Assembly (NCBI GenBank): GCA_040387515.1
Contig: JAZKDP010000020.1
Span: forward strand, 1-49,714
Direction: 5' to 3'
From: Methylotenera_A sp040387515
GTDB taxonomy: Bacteria; Pseudomonadota; Gammaproteobacteria; Burkholderiales; Methylophilaceae
DNA: 49,714 bases
Shown here: in pieces, positions 34,074-42,915 of the stretch
Numbering within the stretch: the stretch's first letter is position 1
Layout of the letters: each line of letters starts with the position of its first letter
Position numbers and translations under genes: made by a program
Notes under the pieces: generated by a model
Seen by the model: the letters and a program-made list of their open reading frames with translations, nothing else
Databases searched by the model: none
What the model was told of the DNA's origin: nothing

Positions 34074-35411
34074 ATGGCACAAAATACAGTAAAAAATCCT
34101 GCTAAAAATGTGGTCGTTATTGGCACACAATGGGGCGATGAAGGTAAGGGAAAAATTGTGGATTGGTTGACCGACCATGCACAAGGCGTGGTCCGTTTTC
34201 AAGGAGGACATAATGCCGGACATACATTGGTTGTCGGGCAGGGCAATGATCAGCGTGTGTACAAGTTAAACCTTGTACCGTCAGGCATTGTACGCGCCGG
34301 TGTTAATTGTTATATCGGCAACGGTGTCGTGCTGGATGCAGGACATTTATTGAGCGAAATCGCTACTTTAGAGAAAGATGGTCTAGAAGTTAAAAGTCGC
34401 TTAAAAGTAAGCTCTGGCTGCCCGCTGATTTTAAGTCATCATGTCGCTTTAGATACTGCGCGCGAAGCTAAACGTGCGATTAAAATTGGCACAACAGGTA
34501 AGGGCATCGGCCCAACTTACGAAGATAAAGTAGCGCGCCGTGCTTTGCGCGTCTATGATTTATTTTATCCAGAACGTTTTGCAGAAAAATTACGCGAAGT
34601 GATGGATTATCACAATTTTGTATTAACCAATTATCTCGGTTCACAAGCGGTTGATTTTAATCAGCAATACGATGCAAGCATGACGCATGCGATTGCATTG
34701 AAACCGATGATTGCGGATATTTCGGCTGAACTTTACGCAGCAAATACCAGAGGTGAAAATCTGCTGTTTGAAGGTGCGCAAGGCACATTGCTTGATATTG
34801 ATCATGGCACTTATCCCTATGTAACTTCAAGCAACTGTATCGCTGGGCAAGCTTCTGCGGGTACTGGTGTCGGCGCTAATATGCTGCATTATGTATTAGG
34901 CATTACTAAAGCATATACCACGCGTGTCGGTGGCGGGCCATTCCCTAGCGAGTTGGATATTGAAACACAAGGTGTGCCAGGTTATCAAATGTCGACTAAA
35001 GGCCAAGAAATTGGCACTGTTACTAAGCGCAAACGTCGTTGTGGCTGGTTTGATGCTGCCGCACTGCGCCGTTCTGCGCGTATTAACGGCCTAACTGGTT
35101 TGTGTATTACTAAACTGGATGTTTTAGACGGCATTGAAAGCTTAGATATTTGTACTGGCTACGAGCTGGATGGCAAAGTGGTAGATATGTTGCCAGTAGG
35201 CGCAGATGATGTAGCGCGCTGTAAGCCTGTTTATGAAACAGTTGCGGGCTGGAAAGAAAACACATTTGGCGTTAAAACGTGGGATGGCCTACCTAAGAAT
35301 GCACAGCATTATTTAAAACGCTTAGAGGCGTTATGTGGCGTGCCAATCGCGATTGTATCCACTGGCCCAGAGCGTGATGAGACCATTATTATTGAGCATC
35401 CTTTTGCCTAA
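34074..35411 (+). CDS. purA: Adenylosuccinate synthetase
   Basis: Joins IMP and aspartate using GTP in AMP synthesis. The GTP-binding GTQWGDEGKGKIVDWLTD with catalytic Asp, GGHNAGHTLVV with catalytic His, and GTTGKGIGPTYEDK are all present. The later TRVGGGPFPSEL and RKRRCGWFDAAALRRSARING are also family signatures. 445 residues, about 15 more than E. coli owing to the N-terminus. It begins 74 bases after hisZ and is followed after 15 bases by the flavoprotein gene. Confidence 0.98.
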   Translation: MAQNTVKNPAKNVVVIGTQWGDEGKGKIVDWLTDHAQGVVRFQGGHNAGHTLVVGQGNDQRVYKLNLVPSGIVRAGVNCYIGNGVVLDAGHLLSEIATLEKDGLEVKSRLKVSSGCPLILSHHVALDTAREAKRAIKIGTTGKGIGPTYEDKVARRALRVYDLFYPERFAEKLREVMDYHNFVLTNYLGSQAVDFNQQYDASMTHAIALKPMIADISAELYAANTRGENLLFEGAQGTLLDIDHGTYPYVTSSNCIAGQASAGTGVGANMLHYVLGITKAYTTRVGGGPFPSELDIETQGVPGYQMSTKGQEIGTVTKRKRRCGWFDAAALRRSARINGLTGLCITKLDVLDGIESLDICTGYELDGKVVDMLPVGADDVARCKPVYETVAGWKENTFGVKTWDGLPKNAQHYLKRLEALCGVPIAIVSTGPERDETIIIEHPFA

Positions 35412-35426
35412 ATGCAAACTTAATTC

Positions 35427-36002
35427 ATGCAAACAAAGCGATTAGCTTGGGCGATTACAGGTTCTGGTCATTATCTGCGCGAATGTTTAGATGTTTTGCA
35501 GGCGCTTAAAAATCAAAATTTAACGCCTGTAGATGTTTTTTTAAGCAAAGCTGCGAGTGAAATTATCAAGCAATATGGCTTCCAAGCGCAATTAGAAGCT
35601 TCTGCCCATCGTGTTTTTCAAGACAAAACTGCCAGCAGCATTCCTGTTGAGTTTTTCTATAAGGGTCAATATCACACGCTGGTGATTGCGCCTGCAACCT
35701 CCAACACTGTGGCCAAAATGGCGTATGGTTTTTCAGATAGCTTGGTTACCAATCTATACGCACAAGCAGGCAAGACACATGTGCCAAGCATTGTGTTTGC
35801 TTGTGATACAGTGCCGGCGCTTGGCGTTTCGTTTATCGAATCCGAAGCGCCGCGCGAAAATATCGTCAAAGTTTTTCCTCGTCAAATTGATTTGGATAAT
35901 GTCGTTAAGCTATCTCAATTTGAGTTAACACAGGTAGTTTCCAGTATTGACGAACTTCAAAAAGTATTACATCAGCGTCTAAACGAATCATCATTTAAAT
36001 AA
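35427..36002 (+). CDS. Flavoprotein resembling archaeal-type dihydromethanopterin reductase (AfpA/DmrB-like)
   Basis: Predicted FMN-binding homo-oligomeric flavoprotein of the AF1518/DmrB type, which in Burkholderia carries out the last reduction step to tetrahydromethanopterin. The N-terminal nucleotide-binding ITGSGHYLRECLDVL and the APATSNTVAKMAYGFSDSLV segment are the family's FMN-contact regions; 191 residues is the usual size. It precedes a DHPS-like gene by 11 bases and belongs to a four-gene run that fits C1-carrier cofactor synthesis. The DmrB function is inferred; other HFCD-type flavoproteins share the fold. Confidence 0.78.
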   Translation: MQTKRLAWAITGSGHYLRECLDVLQALKNQNLTPVDVFLSKAASEIIKQYGFQAQLEASAHRVFQDKTASSIPVEFFYKGQYHTLVIAPATSNTVAKMAYGFSDSLVTNLYAQAGKTHVPSIVFACDTVPALGVSFIESEAPRENIVKVFPRQIDLDNVVKLSQFELTQVVSSIDELQKVLHQRLNESSFK

Positions 36003-36013
36003 ACAGCCTTTAA

Positions 36014-37453
36014 ATGAAACCAAATAAGCCAGAAAATTTACTTTTTTTAACTGGAAAATTAGCTGAAAAAAGTTTGAATAAAGTATTACAAACGATTCAA
36101 TCCGACGCTAAAACACCGCAGTTTAAATATCGCATTGAGCAAATAGGCGTTTCTGTCGCTGCATTGATGACGCCAGATTTGATTGCAAGACGTTTAAAAG
36201 ATATTGGCAACGCAGATAAAGTGATTTTGCCTGGGTTGTGTCAAGGGGATTTAACCGTGCTGCAAACGCAGTATGGCGTGCCGATTGAACGCGGACCAGC
36301 GGATTTAAAAGATCTGCCGCAATACTTTGGCAATAAAGGCGTTGCGCCAGACTTAAGCCAATATTCAGTGCAGATTTTTGCCGAAATTGTGGACGCGCCA
36401 GATTTAAGCGTAGATGCTATATTAGAAAAAGCGCTACGTTTTCAAGCGCAAGGTGCCAATGTGATCGATTTGGGCTGTTTGCCTGGAAAGTCATTTTTGC
36501 ATTTAAAAGATGCTATTCAAACCCTTAAGTCTGCAGGGCTTAAAGTGAGTATAGACTCGATGCATGCGGATGATTTGTTGTTGGCTGGAAAATCAGGCGC
36601 AGATTATCTATTAAGCTTGACTGAAAGCACACTGTGGATTGCCGATGAAGTCGCCGCTACACCGATTTTGATACCTGCCAAGCCTGGCAATATGGCATCA
36701 CTATATCGCGCAATTGAACATTGCCTTAAGCTTAATAAACCGTTTATTGCAGATGCGATTTTAGATCCTATCCATTTTGGCTTGGCTGATTCCATTGTTC
36801 GTTATCACAAGCTGCGCAAAAAATATCCGCACATTCAAATTATGATGGGGATTGGTAATTTAACTGAATTAACCGATGCAGACACCACAGGTATTAATGC
36901 TATTTTATTTGGTTTGATTAGCGAGCTGAATATTCAAGCGGTTTTAGCTACATCTGTGAGTGCGCATGCGGTCAATGCGATTGCCGAAGCGGATAATGCA
37001 CGCCGCGTCATGTATCGCGCAAAGCTGGATGATAGACTGCCGCGCGGTTACAGCAATGGCTTGTTGGGCCTGCATGATAGAAAGCCTTTTCCTTATAATA
37101 AAGAGGAAGTCGGCGAAATCGCGGCGCAGATCAAAGATCCTAGTTTTAGGGTTATGGTGAGTGAAGCGGGCGTGCACGTCTATAATCGTGATGGCTTGCA
37201 GCAGGATGTTGATCCATTTGCCTTTTATCCCAATTTAGGTGTGCAAAATGATGCATCACATGCGTTTTATTTGGGTGTGGAGCTTGCGCGCGCGCAAATC
37301 GCCTGGCAATTGAAGAAGCGTTATGTGCAGGATGAAGCCTTGCATTGGGGAGTTTCAGGTTTAGTAGAAAAAGTAGACGATAGAAAAAGTCACCGTGAAG
37401 CCTCTTTAAAAGAAAAGCGACAAGAGAAACAGCAAGAAAATAAAAAACAATGA
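36014..37453 (+). CDS. Dihydropteroate-synthase-like protein (DUF6513 type) of C1-cofactor clusters
   Basis: Three-part protein: an N-terminal DUF6513-like domain (about residues 1-110, NLLFLTGKLAEKSLNKVLQ), a pterin-binding TIM barrel like dihydropteroate synthase (about 118-330, GANVIDLGCLPGKSFLHLKDA, LKVSIDSMHADDLLLAGKSG), and a C-terminal domain (about 345-460, GLLGLHDRKPFPYNKEE). The very basic end (KEKRQEKQQENKKQ) is probably disordered. 479 residues. Homologues sit in methanogen and methylotroph cofactor clusters (Orf20 type as I recall); the reaction is not established to my knowledge. The stop overlaps the DUF447 start by 4 bases. Confidence 0.82.
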   Translation: MKPNKPENLLFLTGKLAEKSLNKVLQTIQSDAKTPQFKYRIEQIGVSVAALMTPDLIARRLKDIGNADKVILPGLCQGDLTVLQTQYGVPIERGPADLKDLPQYFGNKGVAPDLSQYSVQIFAEIVDAPDLSVDAILEKALRFQAQGANVIDLGCLPGKSFLHLKDAIQTLKSAGLKVSIDSMHADDLLLAGKSGADYLLSLTESTLWIADEVAATPILIPAKPGNMASLYRAIEHCLKLNKPFIADAILDPIHFGLADSIVRYHKLRKKYPHIQIMMGIGNLTELTDADTTGINAILFGLISELNIQAVLATSVSAHAVNAIAEADNARRVMYRAKLDDRLPRGYSNGLLGLHDRKPFPYNKEEVGEIAAQIKDPSFRVMVSEAGVHVYNRDGLQQDVDPFAFYPNLGVQNDASHAFYLGVELARAQIAWQLKKRYVQDEALHWGVSGLVEKVDDRKSHREASLKEKRQEKQQENKKQ

Positions 37454-38031
37454 TTTTTGAAACCATTATTACCACTATTAATACAAAAGGCATTCCGCAT
37501 GTCACGCCCTTTGGTGTGCGTTATGAAGACGAAAATATCGTTATATCGCCTTACAAACCATCGACTACTTTAACAAATATCTTAGCCACAAAAAATGCGG
37601 TGATGAATTTGACGGATGATGTACGCGTGTTTGCGGCGGCTTTAACTAATCGTCAAGCGTGGCAACTATTAAAGGCTAACCATATAAATGGCTTTAGGCT
37701 GGCGAATTGTCTTGAGCATGTGGAGTTGGCATTAATTGAAGTGCGTGACGATGGCGTTAGGCCGCAACTCATTATGCAGAAAATAGAGACGCAACATCAT
37801 CAAGCGTTTAATGGGTTTAATCGCGCGCAGGCAGCTGTGATAGAACTTGCGGTTTTGGTGAGTCGTTTGCATTTGTTGCCTATAGAAAAAATCCAGGCTG
37901 AAATGCAGTATCTGCAAATGGCGATTGATAAAACTGCAGGTGAAAATGAACTGCTGGCATGGGGTTGGCTGGTGGAAAAAGTAAATCAATTCTATGCAAC
38001 ACAAACGCCAGAAAAGACACATCAAGCATGA
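37450..38031 (+). CDS. DUF447 family protein (FMN-binding split-barrel type)
   Basis: 193-residue soluble protein. The N-terminal part (MIFETIITTINTKGIPHVTPFG, then VISPYKPSTTLTNI) matches the split-barrel flavin-binding fold of DUF447, and the C-terminal third is helical (NRAQAAVIELAVLVSRLHLL). Members are found in methanogenic archaea and H4MPT-using methylotrophs next to pterin-related genes (Orf19 type as I recall). It overlaps the genes on both sides by 4 bases, so translation is probably coupled. The exact reaction is unknown. Confidence 0.82.
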   Translation: MIFETIITTINTKGIPHVTPFGVRYEDENIVISPYKPSTTLTNILATKNAVMNLTDDVRVFAAALTNRQAWQLLKANHINGFRLANCLEHVELALIEVRDDGVRPQLIMQKIETQHHQAFNGFNRAQAAVIELAVLVSRLHLLPIEKIQAEMQYLQMAIDKTAGENELLAWGWLVEKVNQFYATQTPEKTHQA

Positions 38032-38777
38032 CACAGTTGCTGATTAGCGTTAAGAGTGCTGAAGAAGCGTTAATCGCGTTAGATGCGGGCGTTGATATTA
38101 TTGATTTAAAAGATCCTAATATTGGTGCGTTAGGTGCGCTAGATTTGAATGCTAGCCTACAAATCTTACAAAAAGTTCAGCAATATAAGCAGCTAAGCTC
38201 CAGCCGAATGCTGCCACTAACTAGCGCTACGGTGGGTGAGGGGCATGCAGATTTAGATGTAATGCTTAAAGAAATTGATGCAAGAGTAAAAATGGGCATC
38301 GACATTATTAAAATTGCGGTATCTGATTTATTCAACAATACTGATTGTCTGATTGATATTACTCAATCGCAACATGTTAAGTTAATCGCCGTATTTTTTG
38401 CAGATCAATCTATAGATTTAAATTTGCTTGAAAAATTAAAAGATAGCGGTTTTTATGGTGCGATGATTGATACACATAAAAAACAGCAAAATTTACTTGA
38501 AATATGCACGCTATCGACTTTACAAAAGTTTACACAAATATGTGAAAAAAATGGTTTAAAATCTGGCCTAGCTGGTTCTTTAAAACCACTACATATTGAA
38601 GATTTGGTTGCTATCAACCCATCCTATATTGGTTTTAGGGGTGGCGTGTGTTCAAATGAGTCACGAATAAATGGATTAATCCGACATAAAATCGTCAATG
38701 TGAAGCAAATGTTGCAAGAACACAACAAAACCAAGTGTGAGGCGCAAGTAAGCTTGGGTTTAGCGTTGCATAGTTAA
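38028..38777 (+). CDS. mfnB: (5-formylfuran-3-yl)methyl phosphate synthase (MfnB/DUF556)
   Basis: Condenses two glyceraldehyde-3-phosphate molecules into the furan precursor of methanofuran. Residues D26 and K28 (IIDLKDPNIGALGA) and D148 with K152 (MIDTHKKQ) correspond in pattern to the Schiff-base lysine and acid residues described for the Methanocaldococcus enzyme. Start set at ATG 38028, overlapping the DUF447 stop; the longer frame from 37959 begins inside DUF447 and is not supported. 249 residues. Last gene of the cofactor cluster. Confidence 0.85.
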   Translation: MTQLLISVKSAEEALIALDAGVDIIDLKDPNIGALGALDLNASLQILQKVQQYKQLSSSRMLPLTSATVGEGHADLDVMLKEIDARVKMGIDIIKIAVSDLFNNTDCLIDITQSQHVKLIAVFFADQSIDLNLLEKLKDSGFYGAMIDTHKKQQNLLEICTLSTLQKFTQICEKNGLKSGLAGSLKPLHIEDLVAINPSYIGFRGGVCSNESRINGLIRHKIVNVKQMLQEHNKTKCEAQVSLGLALHS

Positions 38778-38839
38778 AGTAGTTTAAGTATAGTTCGTAC
38801 ATGGATGTTTTTTGTCTGTCTTTAAATAGGAGTTTAAAA

Positions 38840-39919
38840 ATGAAAAAGAATTTAATCGGTTTAGCTGTTGCAGCTACACTCAGTCTTACAGCTTTAGCAG
38901 TATCTGCAGAGGACATGTACCGTGGTGCTTGGTATGCCGTACCAGGTGTTAGCTATATGCACACAGATAGCGACTTAGAAGCTGACAATGGTGTAAAGGG
39001 CGGCTTTATCAGCATTGGTAAAGAATTAAGTCCAAGCTGGGACTTACAAGGTCGTTTAGGCTATAACCGTCTAGGTGAAGACACAGGTATTGCTGGCGCG
39101 AGCGGTAACTACAAACAAACTACATTAGGTTTAGACGCGTTGTACATGTTTAGTCGTGATAAATTCCGTCCGTTCTTACTTGCTGGTGTAGGCGCAGCTC
39201 GTAACAATGTAGATTACTCAGGCGTAGGTATTGGCGACAAAACTAAAACCTCTTTAATGGCTAATTTGGGTTTGGGTGTTCAGTATCTATTTAATGATAA
39301 ATTTGGTTTGCAAGCTGATGTACGTCATCAGTGGAGTAAGTCAGATGCTAAATCGTCAGCGAATGATTTTGATGCAGATGAAACAATTGGCAACACATTA
39401 TTCAATTTAGGTGCTGTTTTCCGTTTTGGTGCTCCAGCAGCGGTAGTTGCAGAAGCAACTCCAGAGCCAGCTCCAATCGCAGCAGCAGAGCCAGCTCCAG
39501 AGCCAGCTCCAGTTGCTTGTACTCCACAATTAGAAACGATTACTGTTGACGCAGAAAAACTATTCGGTTTTGATAAGGCAAATCTAAAAGATGAAGGTAA
39601 AGCTGCGTTAGATGACGCTGCTGCCAAAATCAAAGCAAATCCTATCATTCAAGCAGTGATTGTAACTGGTCACACAGACCGTATTGGTTCAGATGCTTAC
39701 AATCAAAAATTGTCTGAGCGTCGTGCTACTCAAGTGAAAGATTACTTGGCTGCACAAGGCGTTGATCAGTCTATTATCCAAGCAGTTGGCAAAGGTGAGT
39801 CTGAGCCTGTTGTTCAGTGCGTAGGTAACAGTAAAACTAAGAAATTAATTTCTTGCTTACAACCTAACCGTCGCGTGACGATTCAAGCTGAAGCTAAAAA
39901 AGAAGTTGGTTGCAACTAA
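38840..39919 (+). CDS. OmpA-like outer-membrane protein
   Basis: Outer-membrane beta-barrel protein with a peptidoglycan-binding C-terminal domain. The signal peptide covers residues 1-23, with cleavage after AVSA. An OmpA/OprF-type barrel (about 24-205) is followed by an Ala/Pro/Glu-rich linker (EATPEPAPIAAAEPAPEPAP) and an OmpA C-terminal domain (about 240-345; VTGHTDRIGSDAYNQKLSER, QPNRRVTI). Start set at ATG 38840, which has TAGGAG upstream; the earlier in-frame ATG 38801 would bury the signal peptide. 359 residues. Followed by a strong terminator. Confidence 0.95.
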   Translation: MKKNLIGLAVAATLSLTALAVSAEDMYRGAWYAVPGVSYMHTDSDLEADNGVKGGFISIGKELSPSWDLQGRLGYNRLGEDTGIAGASGNYKQTTLGLDALYMFSRDKFRPFLLAGVGAARNNVDYSGVGIGDKTKTSLMANLGLGVQYLFNDKFGLQADVRHQWSKSDAKSSANDFDADETIGNTLFNLGAVFRFGAPAAVVAEATPEPAPIAAAEPAPEPAPVACTPQLETITVDAEKLFGFDKANLKDEGKAALDDAAAKIKANPIIQAVIVTGHTDRIGSDAYNQKLSERRATQVKDYLAAQGVDQSIIQAVGKGESEPVVQCVGNSKTKKLISCLQPNRRVTIQAEAKKEVGCN

Positions 39920-39956
39920 GTTTTAGTTTCAACATTTAATTAAAGTTTAATTAAGT

Positions 39957-39983
39957 AAAAAACCCCGCACTGCGGGGTTTTTT
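39957..39983 (+). terminator. Strong intrinsic terminator after the OmpA-like gene
   Basis: AAAAAA, CCCCGC (39963-39968), loop ACT, GCGGGG (39972-39977), TTTTTT. A perfect GC stem flanked by A and T runs, so it can act in both directions. It lies 38 bases after the stop codon and separates the porin gene from mtaD. Confidence 0.93.
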
Positions 39984-40036
39984 ATTGCCTGCTGACTATT
40001 AATAGACACTTTATTAATAGCCAGTTAATTTGTCGT

Positions 40037-40042
40037 TATAAT
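40037..40042 (+). promoter_or_regulatory. TATAAT box directly abutting the mtaD start
   Basis: Exact TATAAT with TTAATA at 40014-40019 as a plausible -35 (17-base spacer). The expected transcription start is near 40049, which is the second in-frame ATG (MKQSADL). If correct the mRNA is leaderless. Confidence 0.45.
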
Positions 40043-40048
40043 ATGTGC

Positions 40049-41431
40049 ATGAAACAATCTGCTGACCTAATCATTGAAGCACGTTGGTTGCTGCCAATTA
40101 TCCCACGCAATAACTTGTTAGAGTATCAGGCTGTGGTCATTCAGGCTGGTAAAATTATTGATCTTTGTACTTTTGCACAAGCCAGTCAGCAATATGAGCC
40201 TAAAGAGCTTATTCAACTGAATGAGCATGTACTGATGCCAGGTTTAGTGAATTTGCATGCGCATGCCGCAATGAATTTAATGCGCGGTTTAGCGGATGAT
40301 TTACCATTAATGCCATGGTTAAAGCAGCATATTTGGCCTGCTGAACAAAAGTTATTGTCCCCCAGTTTTGTGTACGACGGTACTTTGTTGGCATGTGCAG
40401 AAATGTTAAGTGGCGGAGTGACGACATTTAATGATATGTATTTTTATCCAGTGGCGGCGGCAGAAGCCAGCTTACAAATGGGCATGCGTGCTAATTTGGG
40501 TTTGGTTGTGCTGGAACTTGCTACTCAATATGCCAGCGATGCTGAAAGCTATATTGATAAAGGCACGGATGCACGCGATCAGTTTAAAAATGAATCGCTT
40601 ATTTCATTCAGCTTTGCACCACATGCACCTTACACGGTAAATGATGAAACATTTAAGCAAATTAATACGTTAAGTGCGCAGCTTAATATTGGATTGCATA
40701 TTCATTTGCATGAAACCTTAGCTGAAATTGCACAAAGTGAGCAAAATTACGGTATGCGCCCGTTAGCACGCTTAGCTAAGTTGGGTTTGTTAGGTGCGAC
40801 AACAACTTTTGCCCATTGTGTGCATTTAAATGCGATTGAAATACAGTTGTTAGCTGAACATGGCTGTAGTATTGCACACTGTCCGAGTTCAAATTTGAAA
40901 TTAGCTTCAGGCATTGCGCCCATTGCAGAATACGCAACGCAGGGCATTAATATTGGCTTAGGCACAGATAGTGCAGCCAGTAGTAATCGTTTAGATATGT
41001 TTGCAGAGATGCGACTTGCTACTTTACTGGCGAAAGGTTTTAGCCATGATGCAACAGCCATTTCGGCGCATCAAGCTTTAGAAATGGCGACGATTAATGG
41101 CGCAAAAGCATTGGGTTTGGATGAAAAGATAGGCTCAATTGAAATTGGCAAGTTAGCCGATTTAACTGCGGTTAAATTAAGCGATATCAATATGCAACCG
41201 TGTTTTGACCCTGTGTCGCATTTGGTCTATGTGGCAGGGCGTGAACAAGTCAGCCATGTTTGGGTGAATGGTGATTTGAAGTATTACAAACCGAATAGTA
41301 ACGATGGTGTCTATAGTCATGTAGAGCCGCAAGAGCTGCTGGATATTGTGGCCAAATGGCAAACTAAACTTACCGAGTTTAAAACAACGACAACCAAATC
41401 ATCCTATAAATCTGAACCATCATTTAATTAA
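40049..41431 (+). CDS. mtaD: TRZ/ATZ-family amidohydrolase, S-adenosylhomocysteine/5'-methylthioadenosine deaminase type
   Basis: Metal-dependent deaminase of the amidohydrolase superfamily. Zinc ligands and active-site motifs are visible in order: NLHAHAAMNLMRG (HxH), HIHLHETLAEI, TFAHCVHLN and LGTDSAASSNRLDMF. 461 residues, usual length. The frame opens at ATG 40043, but ATG 40049 matches the -10 box better. It is followed after 13 bases by ubiG and then gph, an arrangement typical of betaproteobacteria; linking SAH turnover to the methyltransferase downstream is reasonable. Chlorohydrolase-type substrates remain possible. Confidence 0.9.
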   Translation: MKQSADLIIEARWLLPIIPRNNLLEYQAVVIQAGKIIDLCTFAQASQQYEPKELIQLNEHVLMPGLVNLHAHAAMNLMRGLADDLPLMPWLKQHIWPAEQKLLSPSFVYDGTLLACAEMLSGGVTTFNDMYFYPVAAAEASLQMGMRANLGLVVLELATQYASDAESYIDKGTDARDQFKNESLISFSFAPHAPYTVNDETFKQINTLSAQLNIGLHIHLHETLAEIAQSEQNYGMRPLARLAKLGLLGATTTFAHCVHLNAIEIQLLAEHGCSIAHCPSSNLKLASGIAPIAEYATQGINIGLGTDSAASSNRLDMFAEMRLATLLAKGFSHDATAISAHQALEMATINGAKALGLDEKIGSIEIGKLADLTAVKLSDINMQPCFDPVSHLVYVAGREQVSHVWVNGDLKYYKPNSNDGVYSHVEPQELLDIVAKWQTKLTEFKTTTTKSSYKSEPSFN

Positions 41432-41444
41432 GTGATTATATTTT

Positions 41445-42140
41445 ATGTCCAACTACGATACTGCCGAACTGAACAAATTTAGTGAATTAGCCCATAAATG
41501 GTGGGATAAAACCAGTGAATTTAAACCATTACATGACATTAATCCCCTGCGGTTACAATATATTAACCAAGCGATTTCGTTATCAGGAAAAACTGTATTG
41601 GACGTAGGTTGTGGCGGTGGGATTTTAAGTGAATCGATGGCAGAAAAGGGTGCAACTGTTACTGGGATTGATTTAGGTGAAAAAGCACTAAAAGTCGCGC
41701 AGTTGCATAGCTTGGAAACTGGTGTTGAGGTCGATTATCGCTTAATAGCGGTTGAGCAATTGGCGGAAGAAATTCCGGCAAGTTTTGATGTGGTTACTTG
41801 CCTGGAGATGTTGGAGCATGTACCTGATCCAGCCAGTATTGTGCAAGCCTGCGCTAAATTAGTGAAACCTGGGGGGCATGTATTTTTCTCTACGATTAAT
41901 CGCAATGCAAAAGCCTATGTATTTGCTGTTATTGGAGCAGAATACGTGCTCAATATGCTGCCAAAAGGTACGCATGATTATGCTAAGTTTATCAAACCTT
42001 CTGAACTGGCAGGTTGGGTAAGAAATTCTGATCTCTCATTGCAACATCAAGTTGGCATGCAATATAACCCCATTACGCAGCGCTATTGGTTGGATGGTGA
42101 TATTTCAGTGAATTACATGATGCACACGATTAAAGCTTAA
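41445..42140 (+). CDS. ubiG: Ubiquinone biosynthesis O-methyltransferase UbiG
   Basis: SAM-dependent methyltransferase that acts twice in ubiquinone synthesis. The SAM-binding VLDVGCGGGILSESMA and GIDLGEKAL motifs and the UbiG-specific HKWWDKTSEFKPLHDINPLR and FFSTINRNAKAYV are present. 231 residues, normal. Second gene of the mtaD-ubiG-gph run. Confidence 0.97.
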   Translation: MSNYDTAELNKFSELAHKWWDKTSEFKPLHDINPLRLQYINQAISLSGKTVLDVGCGGGILSESMAEKGATVTGIDLGEKALKVAQLHSLETGVEVDYRLIAVEQLAEEIPASFDVVTCLEMLEHVPDPASIVQACAKLVKPGGHVFFSTINRNAKAYVFAVIGAEYVLNMLPKGTHDYAKFIKPSELAGWVRNSDLSLQHQVGMQYNPITQRYWLDGDISVNYMMHTIKA

Positions 42141-42154
42141 TAGGTGTTATTGAA

Positions 42155-42808
42155 TTGATTCATACAATTTTGTTTGATTTAGACGGCACCCTTGTCGATA
42201 CCGCACCAGATTTAGGCCATGCGCTCAATATTCAACTTAGCCGGCACGGTATACCAACCTTAAGCGATGCGACCATTCGACCTTTTGCTTCACATGGCTC
42301 ACGTGGGCTGATTGGATTGGGTTTTGGCATTACGCCAGCAGATGCCGGTTTTGTGGCCTTGCGCGATGAGTATCTCAGTATTTATGACACCGTTTTTACG
42401 CGTAGCCCAGTATTACTGCAAGGTATCGCTGCGTTATTGCAGGTGATTGAAAGTAAAGAGTTAAAGTGGGGCATTGTCACTAATAAGCCACGCCGTTTTA
42501 CGCAGCCATTAATTAAAAGTATGGGTTTAGATCAGCGCGCGGCTTGTGTGGTAAGCGGAGATGATGCGCCACAACCTAAGCCATCGCCAGCTACACTGTT
42601 AATGGCTTGTGAACAGATTAATGTGAAGCCAGAAAATTGTATTTACATTGGCGATGCAGAACGCGACATTCAAGCAGGTAAAGCGGCTGGTATGCAAACG
42701 GCAGTGGCTTTATTTGGGTACATTGATATTAGCGATAAACCGGAGGACTGGGGTGCGGATATCATGTTGCAAAAGCCTGAAGACTTATTAGACTTAATTG
42801 GTTTTTGA
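42155..42808 (+). CDS. gph: Phosphoglycolate phosphatase (Gph), HAD family
   Basis: Removes 2-phosphoglycolate. HAD motif I FDLDGTLVDTAPDL, motif II in KWGIVTNKP, and motifs III/IV in KPSPATLLMA and YIGDAERDIQAG are all intact, with a cap domain at about residues 15-80. The TTG start at 42155 is supported by AGGTG at 42142-42146 and by the conserved onset; no ATG is available. 217 residues. It follows ubiG, as in many Proteobacteria. MupP-like N-acetylmuramic acid 6-phosphate phosphatase is a close alternative for a gene next to ubiG. Confidence 0.88.
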   Translation: MIHTILFDLDGTLVDTAPDLGHALNIQLSRHGIPTLSDATIRPFASHGSRGLIGLGFGITPADAGFVALRDEYLSIYDTVFTRSPVLLQGIAALLQVIESKELKWGIVTNKPRRFTQPLIKSMGLDQRAACVVSGDDAPQPKPSPATLLMACEQINVKPENCIYIGDAERDIQAGKAAGMQTAVALFGYIDISDKPEDWGADIMLQKPEDLLDLIGF

Positions 42809-42915
42809 GATTTAGGTTTTTAAACGTACTGAGAAGTTTTTGAATAAAATGCGCAATTTGCGTTCTGAAATGGCTTAAGCCTTCACGCTGTTTGCAACCA
42901 AACAATGCCAATGAT

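Noticed and set aside
37959..38027. Longer start for MfnB beginning inside DUF447
   Set aside because: The extra 23 residues have no family resemblance, while ATG 38028 overlaps the previous stop by 4 bases like the preceding gene junction and begins right at the conserved LLISVKS strand.
38801..38839. Upstream ATG for the OmpA-like protein
   Set aside because: It would place 13 residues before a perfect signal peptide, whose own ATG has a TAGGAG site.
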